From: JANPBY01 sp031430645
GTDB taxonomy: Bacteria > Actinomycetota > Actinomycetes > DATJPE01
Assembly (NCBI GenBank): GCA_031430645.1
Contig: JANPBY010000108.1
Location: 1 to 11,803, forward strand
Direction: 5' to 3'
Length of the DNA: 11,803 nt
The notes under the pieces are model-generated. The model had not been told where the DNA came from and ran no database searches. It worked only from the letters and a program-made list of their open reading frames with translations. The position numbers and the translations under genes are program-made. How positions within the stretch are numbered: position 1 is the stretch's first letter; each line of letters begins with the position of its first letter. Below are positions 1-7,264 of the stretch, in pieces.

Positions 1-1
1 A

Positions 2-40
2 GCCACCGGCCCCCTCGCCCTCCTCGTCCACCCCCGCTGA
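2..40 (+). CDS. Possible C-terminal end of a converging gene (partial)
   Basis: Reading plus-strand frame 2 from the left edge gives the tail ATGPLALLVHPR followed by a TGA at 38-40. The residues look like ordinary protein, and a gene ending here would converge on the minus-strand operon and share its terminator hairpin, since the stop lies inside the left arm of the stem. Only 12 residues are visible, so neither function nor family can be given. A 12-codon open frame at a window edge can also arise by chance, so this is a tentative call based mainly on the convergent layout. Confidence 0.3.
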   Translation, partial: ATGPLALLVHPR

Positions 41-101
41 GTGTGTCGGTGTGTACGCGACACGCGGCGGGTCGCGTACACAACGTCACACTCAGCGGGG
101 G
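31..101. terminator. Long near-perfect stem-loop, probable bidirectional terminator
   Basis: Positions 31-61 pair with 71-101. The outer 15 bp (31-45 with 87-101) are perfect. Two mismatches follow (46/86 and 49/83), then 12 uninterrupted pairs (50-61 with 71-82), leaving a 9-base loop (62-70). In all, 29 of 31 positions pair. No T-tract follows on either strand, which is common for actinobacterial hairpin terminators. It starts one base beyond the stop codon of the minus-strand gene that ends the tsa operon, and it contains the stop of the apparent converging gene. The length and bipartite build are also compatible with a dispersed palindromic repeat. Confidence 0.75.
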
Positions 102-356
102 TCAGACGGGGGTGACGTGGCGGGCGCGGGCGTCGACGAAAACGTCGTCAGCCAGCCAGCCTTCTTCGAACTTCGGGACCTCGTCCCAGCGGGTGATCAA
201 GAAGATGCGCGGCGTGTCGCCCTCGCACTTGAGGATCTCCGCGGCCAGGCAGCCCTTGGTCTTCAAGGCGCGCGCAGCCACGTCGCGGCGGACCCACACG
301 AGGGCCTCCTCGAGTCGACCCGGAGTGACGCGGGCCTCCCAGATCCGCACGATCAC
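102..356 (-). CDS. Small ABM-like (dimeric alpha-beta barrel) protein
   Basis: This 84-residue protein begins MIVRIWEARVTPGRLEEALV and has the pattern of the antibiotic-biosynthesis-monooxygenase-like ferredoxin fold: a first strand (2-9), a helix (14-31), a central strand (36-43), a strand ending in a conserved-looking Trp (IFLITRWDE, 51-59) and a final helix around 60-67. Such proteins are usually cytosolic dimers; some are oxygenases or haem-binding enzymes, but many have no known reaction, and I see no diagnostic active site. The start is GTG, with GGAAGGG at 365-371 eight bases upstream as ribosome-binding site. It lies 27 bp after tsaD on the same strand and is the last gene before the large hairpin, so it is probably co-transcribed with the t6A genes. 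The fold assignment is moderate; the function is unknown. Confidence 0.7.
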   Translation of the reverse strand: MIVRIWEARVTPGRLEEALVWVRRDVAARALKTKGCLAAEILKCEGDTPRIFLITRWDEVPKFEEGWLADDVFVDARARHVTPV

Positions 357-383
357 CTGGCCCGCCCTTCCGTCATCGATGCG

Positions 384-1435
<1,052 letters not shown>

Positions 1436-1439
<4 letters not shown>

Positions 1440-1912
1440 CGGGTCAGCCTCCGGCGCATGACCACCGCGTCGATGCCCGGCCCGTAGTAGCTGCGGCGGA
1501 GGGCGAGCCGCTCGAACCCGTGCCGGGCATACAGCGCCAGGGCTGGGGCGTTCTCAGCGCGCACTTCGAGCATCAGTGTCGAGGCGCCGCGGTCGATCGC
1601 CTCCTCGATCAGCGTGTCCAGCAAAAGCTTTCCGAGCCCGTGCCCTTGGTGGGATGGCGCGACCGCAAGGGTCTGAACGTCGGCTGAATCCGCAGCCGCG
1701 AACAGTCCCGCATAGCCGACCAGCTCTCCGTCGACCTCAGCAACGACGTAGGTCCGCGTCGCGGGCACACCGGCCAGCTCCGACCAGAAGCCGGTAGCGG
1801 TCCACGGGTCGGCCGCAAAGAGCGCGCGCTCCAAGGGGACGAGCCCCTCGATGTCCCACCACCGCATGGGGCGCAGGGTCACCACGGCCGCCTCCGGCGC
1901 CGTCGGGGTCAT
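1436..1912 (-). CDS. rimI: Ribosomal protein N-terminal acetyltransferase RimI (GNAT family)
   Basis: A 158-residue GNAT-fold acetyltransferase. RimI acetylates the N-terminal alanine of ribosomal protein S18 with acetyl-CoA in enterobacteria; actinobacterial homologues are often broader N-alpha-acetyltransferases. The acetyl-CoA pyrophosphate loop is QGHGLG at 89-94, after the strand VQTLAV (79-84). The C-terminal segment has LEVRAEN (115-121), ALALYARHGF (124-133) and a Tyr pair (142-143), all typical of RimI. The N-terminus WWDIEGLVPLERALF matches the usual first helix. The ATG overlaps the tsaB stop by 4 bp, and its own stop overlaps the tsaD start by 4 bp. The tsaB-rimI-tsaD order is the classic bacterial arrangement and supports the name over a generic GNAT. 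Confidence 0.94.
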
Positions 1913-2583
1913 CGCAGCACCCGCTTTCGCTCAGCCGGCGCGGAGGTGTCCGGGCGCCGGAGATAGAGCGGGATCGGCGGCAGCAGCGGGGACTGGGCAG
2001 CGAGCGAGGCAACGGCCAGCTCAGCGAGCACGCCAGCTCGCGGATACGTCGGTCCGACAGGCGCACCGAGCAACTCGGGATAGATCAGCCCGCCCTCGCC
2101 GACGACCGGGAGCCCCGGATGAGCCGCGGCAACCTCTTCGGGTCGATCCACCGACGGGTCGGAGGCCCGCGCACCGGCGGCGTCATAGTGCGCCCAGTAG
2201 ACCTCCCGGCGTCGGGCATCGGTCGCGACCAGGAAGCCGGCACCCAACCCAGCCCGGACTTCTGGATCACCGAGCGCCTCGTGAGCTAGTGCGTCCAGCG
2301 AGCAGATCCCGTGCACCGGCAGCCCAGCCGGAACAGCAAAGGCCAGTGCTGTGACGATCCCGATCCGCAGCGAGGTAAAGGGACCGGGTCCGACCCCGAC
2401 GACAACGTCGGTCACCTCGCCGACCGATCGCCCCGCCTCGGCAAGTGCGTCCCGCAGCATGGGCGCGAGCAGCTCTCCATGGCGCCTCGCGCCCACCGCG
2501 CTGGACTCCGCGAGCAGCCCTGTCCGGTCACGGACGGCCACGGTGACCGCAGGCGTCGCAGTGTCGAGAGCGAGGATGAGCAC
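1909..2583 (-). CDS. tsaB: t6A synthesis dimerisation protein TsaB
   Basis: TsaB is a catalytically inactive paralogue of TsaD that forms the TsaB-TsaD core of the t6A synthase. It has 224 residues. The N-terminus LILALDTATPAVTVAV (2-17) is the ASKHA-type strand pair, RRHGELLAPML (33-43) follows, and the family motif GVGPGPFTSLRIGI lies at 63-76. ARRREVYW (123-130) and PLYLRRPD (205-212) near the C-terminus are also typical. The start is a GTG at 2583; no strong Shine-Dalgarno stands in the 19 bp between it and the tsaE stop, so it probably relies on re-initiation after tsaE. It overlaps rimI by 4 bp. The alternative, a second TsaD, is excluded by the missing metal-binding histidine pair. Confidence 0.96.
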   Translation of the reverse strand: MLILALDTATPAVTVAVRDRTGLLAESSAVGARRHGELLAPMLRDALAEAGRSVGEVTDVVVGVGPGPFTSLRIGIVTALAFAVPAGLPVHGICSLDALAHEALGDPEVRAGLGAGFLVATDARRREVYWAHYDAAGARASDPSVDRPEEVAAAHPGLPVVGEGGLIYPELLGAPVGPTYPRAGVLAELAVASLAAQSPLLPPIPLYLRRPDTSAPAERKRVLR

Positions 2584-2602
2584 CGGGCAAGGCTACGGCC
2601 GG

Positions 2603-3118
2603 CTAGGACAAACTCTCGCGCCGTACGGCTGCCGCCAGAGCTGCCCCCGCGCCGTCAGCCCAACGGGCACCCACTCCGGTGACCGTCACGGTTCGCGCCT
2701 CAGTGACGTCGGCGCCCCCGCCCGTGGCCCGTACCAGCTCGACAAGCAAACGGTCCTCGGCGAGCCCCTCGACCTTGCCCGAACCCCACTCCACAACGGT
2801 CACCGAGTCGGCCAGGGACGTGTCCAGGTCTAGGTCGTCGACCTCGTCGAGCGACCCGAGCCGGTAGGCATCCACGTGCACCAGGTCGGGACCCGCGCCC
2901 AACGATCGATGCACCCGAGCGATGACGAAGGTGGGGGACGTAATGTCGCCGCGCACCGAGAGAGCAGCCCCGATTCCTTGGGTCAGCGTCGTCTTGCCCG
3001 CACCCAAGCCCCCAGCAAGGACCACGAGATCCCCTGCACGAAGCTGACCGGCCAGCCGCCGCCCAAAGTCGGTCGTGTCAGCAGCAGTCATCAGGGAAAG
3101 CGGACCGATCGATGTCAC
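2603..3118 (-). CDS. tsaE: t6A synthesis ATPase TsaE
   Basis: TsaE is the P-loop ATPase that binds TsaB-TsaD and resets it between t6A catalytic cycles. With the chosen start it has 171 residues. Walker A is GGLGAGKTT at 36-44, SPTF lies at 61-64, HVDAYRL at 81-87 and the Walker B-like VVEWG at 108-112. I place the start at the GTG 3116-3118, which overlaps the upstream hydrolase stop by 4 bp (GTGA), as at the other junctions of this operon. A GTG at 3148 would add ten residues but overlap the hydrolase by 34 bp, and an ATG at 3091 would cut into the usual first strand. The C-terminal tail beyond about residue 140, rich in Ala and Val, is longer than in E. coli. Confidence 0.95.
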   Translation of the reverse strand: MTSIGPLSLMTAADTTDFGRRLAGQLRAGDLVVLAGGLGAGKTTLTQGIGAALSVRGDITSPTFVIARVHRSLGAGPDLVHVDAYRLGSLDEVDDLDLDTSLADSVTVVEWGSGKVEGLAEDRLLVELVRATGGGADVTEARTVTVTGVGARWADGAGAALAAAVRRESLS

Positions 3119-4179
3119 TGCAGCCCGCGCGCCTGCGCCAGGGACCACGCGCCGTCAAAGAGGTCACGCAGTTCGGCGTTCACCGCGTCCGGGTGCTCGA
3201 GAATCGCCAGGTGCCCGCCGGGGTCGAGGATCTTCAGCCGCGCCCCGGGCAGCACCCGGGCCATCGCCAGGCTGTGTTCCACCGGAGTCATCAGGTCCTG
3301 TTTGGCGCCAAGGATCAAGGTCTCGCAGCGTTGGAGGACTTCAACAGCGTCGGCCTTGTCGTGGGCATCGAAGGTCGGCAGGTAGTCCGACACCACACCG
3401 AGCGGGGTCGCCGCCAACATCTCGGCAGCAAAGTCAACGACGCCAGCGGGCACGGGAGTAGCGAAGGAGTAGTAGCGCGTGAGGATCGCACCCAGGTCGC
3501 TGCCCGAGCGACGACCTCGCTCCACCAGCTCAGGTCGCCGAGCTAGAGCTGTCACCAGGGCCGGAGCCGCGCGGTGCACAAGGACGCCGATCTGACGGGG
3601 TAGCCCGAGCGACACCTCGGCGAGGCCCCCGGAGGAAGTGCACAGCAATCCCGCCCCGACGATCCGCTCGTCGAACAGCTCCGGCCACAGGTCGGCCAGG
3701 GCGAGCACACTCATCCCGCCCATCGAGTGCCCCACGACAACCACAGGACCCTCCGGGGCGGCCGCAGCGATGACCTGCGCCAGATCGGCCCCGAGCCGGT
3801 CGATGTCATGCGAACCCGCGCTGCCCCGCCCCGAGCGTCCGTGCCCGCGCTGGTCAAACCAGACGGTGCGTACGGCGCCGCCGAAGGCCAACCGCTGGAA
3901 GTGCCAGCAGTCGAGGTTCAGCGCATAGCCGTGCATGAAGACGACGGTCATCCCCTGGTACGCCGAGGCGGCCCGCGCCTCGTCGATCTCGAGATACAAC
4001 TCGACACCGTCATCCATGACCAGGGAGCGCGGGGTGGAGCGCAGCGTGCCGTACGCGGCTGCCGGCTCATCGCGCCCCAACGGTCGGCGGAGGATCGCTC
4101 GCTCGCCCAGCCAGCCGGCGGCCGCGCCGACGGCCAGCACCCCGAGGCCGAGGCCGGCCGACCCTGCCCCGCGGCTCAC
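3115..4179 (-). CDS. Membrane-anchored alpha/beta hydrolase
   Basis: A 354-residue serine hydrolase of the alpha/beta fold. The nucleophile elbow is GHSMGG with Ser152, the oxyanion-hole HGYALN is at 83-88, the acid is probably Asp295 (GAKQDLMTP), and the base His323 (GGHLAILEHP). DQRGHGRSGRG at 109-119 is a standard loop. Residues 7-24 form one hydrophobic segment followed by charged residues (GERAILRR), so it is likely an uncleaved anchor with the enzyme outside, or a signal peptide; no lipobox is seen. The lid region is about 172-270. The GTG start overlaps the alr stop by 4 bp, and its stop overlaps tsaE by 4 bp. This hydrolase commonly sits between alr and tsaE in actinobacteria; its substrate is unknown. 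Ester or epoxide hydrolase and lipase-like roles are all possible. Confidence 0.92.
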   Translation of the reverse strand: MSRGAGSAGLGLGVLAVGAAAGWLGERAILRRPLGRDEPAAAYGTLRSTPRSLVMDDGVELYLEIDEARAASAYQGMTVVFMHGYALNLDCWHFQRLAFGGAVRTVWFDQRGHGRSGRGSAGSHDIDRLGADLAQVIAAAAPEGPVVVVGHSMGGMSVLALADLWPELFDERIVGAGLLCTSSGGLAEVSLGLPRQIGVLVHRAAPALVTALARRPELVERGRRSGSDLGAILTRYYSFATPVPAGVVDFAAEMLAATPLGVVSDYLPTFDAHDKADAVEVLQRCETLILGAKQDLMTPVEHSLAMARVLPGARLKILDPGGHLAILEHPDAVNAELRDLFDGAWSLAQARGLQ

Positions 4180-5309
4180 GGAAGGTAGACCCGGGGAACC
4201 CGCGGACCGATCCGCGTGACGATCTCGTAGGAGATCGTGGCCAGCGCGTCCGCCCAGTCGTCGGCCGTGGGTTCGCCGTTGTCCCCTGGACCGAAGAGCA
4301 CGACCTCGTCGCCGGCAGTCACGTGGTCGTCGCCCACGTCTACGACGAACTGGTCCATGCAGACGGTGCCCGAGATCGTGCGCCGTCGACCGGCAACCTG
4401 GAGCGGCCCGACGTTCGTGGCTGCCCTGGGGACACCGTCGGCATAGCCCAGCGGGACCAGGGCGAGGGTGGTATCACTCGCAGTCGTGTATTTGTGCAAG
4501 TAGGACACACCCTGTCCGGCAGGCACCCGCTTGGCCAAGGCAACCCGGGCAGTCAAGGTCATCGCTGGTCGCAGGCCTAGTGCGGCCGCGGGGTACTCCT
4601 CGGGCATCGGCGACAGTCCGAAGACGGCCAGCCCCGGCCGAACGAGGTCGTAGTGCGCGTCGGGTCGGGCCAGCGTCGCTGCCGAGTTCGCGAGATGACG
4701 CAGGTGTGGAGTCACGCCGGCAGTCGCCGCCACGGCCACAGCATCGTCGAAGGCCCGCGCCTGTGCGTCGATCGTGGGGTGCGAGGGGGCATCGGCGTGG
4801 GCGAGGTGTGACCAGATGCCGACGATCTCGACGGTGCCCTCAGCAGCGGCCGTACGTGCTGCCGCCAACAGCTCGGGCCACCCGGCCGCCGTGGAGCCGT
4901 TCCGACCAAGTCCGGTGTCGATCTTCAGGTGCAGGCGCGCCGGAGTGCCAGCGCCTTTCGCGGCAGCAACTGCCGCGTCCACGGCCCAGACAGCGCTGGC
5001 TGAAAGATCAATCCCGGCCGACACCGCCTCGCCGAAGGGATCGCGCGGGTCAAGCAACCAGGACAGGATGCGGCCGGCGTCCCCAGCAGCGCGCAGGGCG
5101 AGAGCCTCCTCGAGGAGCGCAGTACCGAGCCAGGTCGCGCCCCCAGCTCGGGCCGCACCAGCGCAGGCCACCAGCCCGTGGCCGTAGGCGTCAGCCTTGA
5201 CGACCGCCAGCAGTTCGGCACCTGACGCGGCGGCGTGCAGGACCTCGACGTTGCTGCGGATCGCGCCGAGGTCGATCGTGGCCTGGGCGCGGTGCGTGGG
5301 CTCGTCCAT
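4176..5309 (-). CDS. alr: Alanine racemase
   Basis: Alr interconverts L- and D-alanine with pyridoxal phosphate, feeding D-Ala-D-Ala into peptidoglycan. The 377-residue length is typical. The PLP lysine is Lys38 in VVKADAYGHG (36-45); GLGRNG (133-138) carries the Arg that tunes PLP; the second catalytic base is Tyr270 in GVSYLHKYTT; CMDQF lies at 317-321 and SYEIVTRIGPRVPRVYLP forms the C-terminus. The ATG at 5307-5309 is chosen because MDEPTHRAQATIDLGAIRSN is the normal N-terminus and a GGGAGG (5320-5325) stands ten bases upstream. An in-frame extension reaching 5633 would overlap the divergent antitoxin gene and has no family counterpart. It is first in the minus-strand operon leading to tsaD, and its promoter probably lies in the 62-bp divergent region. 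Confidence 0.97.
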   Translation of the reverse strand: MDEPTHRAQATIDLGAIRSNVEVLHAAASGAELLAVVKADAYGHGLVACAGAARAGGATWLGTALLEEALALRAAGDAGRILSWLLDPRDPFGEAVSAGIDLSASAVWAVDAAVAAAKGAGTPARLHLKIDTGLGRNGSTAAGWPELLAAARTAAAEGTVEIVGIWSHLAHADAPSHPTIDAQARAFDDAVAVAATAGVTPHLRHLANSAATLARPDAHYDLVRPGLAVFGLSPMPEEYPAAALGLRPAMTLTARVALAKRVPAGQGVSYLHKYTTASDTTLALVPLGYADGVPRAATNVGPLQVAGRRRTISGTVCMDQFVVDVGDDHVTAGDEVVLFGPGDNGEPTADDWADALATISYEIVTRIGPRVPRVYLP

Positions 5310-5350
5310 CGCCGCCGATCCTCCCACGTGCCCTCGCTCCGGCGACGACC

Positions 5351-5372
5351 TGCACATGCTACTGTATGTGCA
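5351..5372. promoter_or_regulatory. Operator-like palindrome with divergent -10 boxes (antitoxin/alr)
   Basis: TGCACAT (5351-5357) and ATGTGCA (5366-5372) form a perfect 7-bp inverted repeat separated by 8 bp. Within the spacer, TACTGT (5360-5365) fits the actinobacterial TANNNT -10 box and lies six bases before the antitoxin ATG at 5372, predicting a leaderless transcript. On the other strand TACAGT (5366-5361) could serve alr, with a 5' leader of about 45 bases. Ribbon-helix-helix antitoxins usually repress their own promoter at such palindromes, so toxin-antitoxin control over alr is possible. The repeat is seen directly; its role is inferred. Confidence 0.6.
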
Positions 5373-5617
5373 TGACTCTTGAGCACCGCCTCCAGATCTT
5401 GCTCGACGACGACCGGCACCGCCGCGTGACCGCTGCGGCCAGGGCGCGAGGAGTATCGGTCGCCACGATCGTGCGCGAGGCCATCGACCGTGGTGTCGCC
5501 GACGAAGGCTCACGGCGGACCGCTGGGGTCTACATCCTTGACGCCGACGACATGGCAGTCCCGGACATCGCCGATCTGAAGGCCGAGCTCGACGACCTGC
5601 GCGGCCGCCGCGCGTGA
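5372..5617 (+). CDS. Ribbon-helix-helix antitoxin (VapB-like)
   Basis: This 81-residue protein is the likely antitoxin of the adjacent PIN toxin. Residues 5-11 (HRLQILL) form the DNA-contacting ribbon and 15-41 the two helices (DRHRRVTAAARARG then SVATIVREAIDRG), the CopG/Arc-type fold. The C-terminal half (50-81) would be the toxin-binding arm, with DADDMAVPDIADLKAELDDLRGRR resembling the tail of RHH antitoxins paired with PIN toxins. I choose the ATG at 5372 over the one at 5366 because TACTGT six bases upstream predicts a transcript starting at that A. The stop overlaps the toxin GTG by 4 bp, so translation is coupled and antitoxin is made first. It is divergent from alr by 62 bp and probably self-regulated through the palindrome at its start. 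Confidence 0.88.
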   Translation: MTLEHRLQILLDDDRHRRVTAAARARGVSVATIVREAIDRGVADEGSRRTAGVYILDADDMAVPDIADLKAELDDLRGRRA

Positions 5618-6042
5618 TCGTCCTCGACACCACGGTGCTGATCTACGCCAAGGGCGCCGAGCACCCCTTGCGCGAGCCGTGTCGAAGGCTCATGGAGGCG
5701 ATCATGGCTGGGGCCATCGACGCCACGACCACTGTCGAGGTGATTCAGGAGTTCGTGCACGTGCGAGCCCGACGCCGCGGACGAGCCGACGCCGCGGCGA
5801 TGGGCCGCGCCTACGCAGAGCTCCTCGAGCCCTTGTTGGCCGTGACGCGACGCGATCTGGATCGGGGACTGGAGCTCTTCGAGTCAGTCGAGGGAATCGG
5901 CGCCTTCGACGCAGTGCTCGCGGCGGCAACGCTGCACGCACAGGCTGACGCACTGGTCTCAGCCGACTCAGACTTCGTCGGACTTCCCGGGATCACTCAC
6001 GTCGTGCCCGACACCGACGGCGTTGATCGGCTCCTGCGCTAA
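5614..6042 (+). CDS. PIN-domain toxin (VapC-like ribonuclease)
   Basis: A 142-residue PIN-domain protein, the usual VapC size. VapC toxins are Mg-dependent endoribonucleases that cut tRNA or rRNA and stall translation until held by VapB. The acidic residues are in place: Asp5 (MIVLDTTVLIY), Glu42 or Glu46 (TTVEVIQEF), Asp99 (FDAVLAA) and Asp118/Asp120 (SADSDF). The LVSADSDFVGLPGITHVVP tail is typical. The GTG start overlaps the antitoxin stop by 4 bp (GTGA, 5614-5617). The RNA target cannot be read from sequence. The active site is complete, so the toxin is expected to be functional. The pair sits in the opposite orientation to the housekeeping genes on both sides, consistent with later arrival. 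Confidence 0.92.
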   Translation: MIVLDTTVLIYAKGAEHPLREPCRRLMEAIMAGAIDATTTVEVIQEFVHVRARRRGRADAAAMGRAYAELLEPLLAVTRRDLDRGLELFESVEGIGAFDAVLAAATLHAQADALVSADSDFVGLPGITHVVPDTDGVDRLLR

Positions 6043-6059
6043 GCGAGCCCCTTCCGGCC

Positions 6060-6065
6060 TAGGCT
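6060..6065 (+). promoter_or_regulatory. -10 box TAGGCT of the NylB-like gene, leaderless
   Basis: TAGGCT matches the actinobacterial TANNNT consensus and ends seven bases before the ATG at 6073. No Shine-Dalgarno is present in the 30-bp gap after the toxin gene, so translation from a leaderless transcript is likely. No convincing -35 box is seen. The same hexamer stands at the equivalent place in front of acpS. Confidence 0.55.
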
Positions 6066-6072
6066 TCTGCCA

Positions 6073-7236
6073 ATGCGACGTCCCGCCGATCTCACGCTGA
6101 GCAACTGGACCGACCCGCCGTACAACCGCTGGGGCTTCTGGCACGTGCGTGAGCTGACCAAGACCGCCCGGATCTCTCGCGGCACCGGCCCCGTCACAGA
6201 CCTGCCACCCCACGCAGTTTCGCTGGATGACTTCATCGTGACCCATGAGGGAGGCGAATACACCTGGAGTCAGTTCCTCGAGGACACCTCGAGCGATGCC
6301 CTCGTGGTGCTTCATGAGGGTCGGCTCGCGTATGAGTGGTACGCGGACGGCTATGGGCCCTCGGATTCCCACCTGTTGATGTCGTGCTCGAAATCGCTCA
6401 CCGCCACCCATGTGGGCGTGCTTGTCGGGCGAGGGTTGATCGATGTGGCGAAGTTCGTGCCGGAGTACGTGCCAAGGCTTGCGGGCACCGCCTGGGAGGG
6501 ATGCACCGTACAGGCCGTCCTCGACATGCGTGCTGGTACGAAGTTCGACGAGTCCGACTACGACGATCCGATGAGCCACGGGCGACTCATCGAAGAAATC
6601 TCCGGCTATCGTCCCCGCGTCACCGAGGGCCTGCCCGCGAATACTGAGGAGTTGATCGCCACCATTGAGAACTCACGAGCGCACGGTGGCGGGTTCGAGT
6701 ACCGCTCGATCCTCACCGATGTCCTCGCGTGGATCATCCAAGAGGTGACTGGCGAGCATTTCGCCACGGCGTTCTCCCGGGATGTCTGGAGCCAGATCGG
6801 GGCCGAGCGCGACGCGGAGGTGATCGTGGATGATGCGGGATTTCCCGCCGCCGAAGGCGGCATCTGCACGACCGCTCGTGACTTCGCCCGCTTCGGGTTG
6901 CTGTGCCTGCAGCAGGGCGAGATCGACGGCAGGCGCGTGGTGCCCGCCGAGTGGTTCACTCGGTTGCGGGTGCGCGAGCAAGACCTGATCGATGCCTTTG
7001 GGGCCACCCGGGCCTTTGACCCCGCGACGCCCGATGCCTGCTACCACGACCAGTGGTGGGTGATCGATCCGACGCTTGGAATCTTCTCGGCGTACGGCAT
7101 CAACGGGCAGCAACTGTTGATCCACCCGCCCTCGCACACCGTGATCGCCAAGTTCTCGACCTGGCCGACCGCGGACAGCGCACTGGCTCTGCAAGATGCG
7201 GGATTGTTCGCGCTCTGTGACCGCTTGACGCGCTGA
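6073..7236 (+). CDS. NylB-like serine hydrolase (class C beta-lactamase fold)
   Basis: A 387-residue serine hydrolase of the penicillin-recognising fold. It strongly resembles the 6-aminohexanoate-dimer hydrolase NylB as I recall it: the DPPYNRWGFWHVREL segment near the N-terminus, HLLMSCSKSL, FVPEYVPRLAGTAWEG, VLDM, DVLAWIIQEVTG and CTARDFARFG all have close counterparts. The catalytic SxxK is Ser104-Cys-Ser-Lys107, the general base is Tyr210 (YRS), and GINGQ at 342-346 takes the place of the KTG motif. There is no signal peptide, so it acts in the cytoplasm on small amides or esters rather than on the cell wall. The native substrate is unknown; activity on nylon oligomers depends on a few residues and should not be assumed. 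The gene appears to have its own leaderless promoter and ends against nnr. Confidence 0.9.
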   Translation: MRRPADLTLSNWTDPPYNRWGFWHVRELTKTARISRGTGPVTDLPPHAVSLDDFIVTHEGGEYTWSQFLEDTSSDALVVLHEGRLAYEWYADGYGPSDSHLLMSCSKSLTATHVGVLVGRGLIDVAKFVPEYVPRLAGTAWEGCTVQAVLDMRAGTKFDESDYDDPMSHGRLIEEISGYRPRVTEGLPANTEELIATIENSRAHGGGFEYRSILTDVLAWIIQEVTGEHFATAFSRDVWSQIGAERDAEVIVDDAGFPAAEGGICTTARDFARFGLLCLQQGEIDGRRVVPAEWFTRLRVREQDLIDAFGATRAFDPATPDACYHDQWWVIDPTLGIFSAYGINGQQLLIHPPSHTVIAKFSTWPTADSALALQDAGLFALCDRLTR

Positions 7237-7244
7237 CGGACGCC

Positions 7245-7264
7245 GCTAGGCACAGCCGCCTAGC
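7245..7264. terminator. Short hairpin between converging genes
   Basis: GCTAGGC (7245-7251) and GCCTAGC (7258-7264) pair perfectly over 7 bp around a 6-base loop. The hairpin occupies the 23-bp gap between the converging NylB-like gene and nnr and includes the nnr TAG stop (7260-7262). No T-tract follows on either side. Its place between two converging ends supports a shared terminator, though so short a stem could be weak. Confidence 0.5.

Noticed and set aside
3119..3148. Longer TsaE start at GTG 3148
   Set aside because: It would overlap the hydrolase by 34 bp, whereas GTG 3118 gives the 4-bp GTGA overlap seen at other junctions in this operon.
5310..5633. In-frame 108-residue N-terminal extension of alanine racemase
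   Set aside because: It is Arg-rich, overlaps the antitoxin coding region on the other strand, and lacks family resemblance; the ATG at 5309 has a ribosome-binding site and gives the normal Alr N-terminus.
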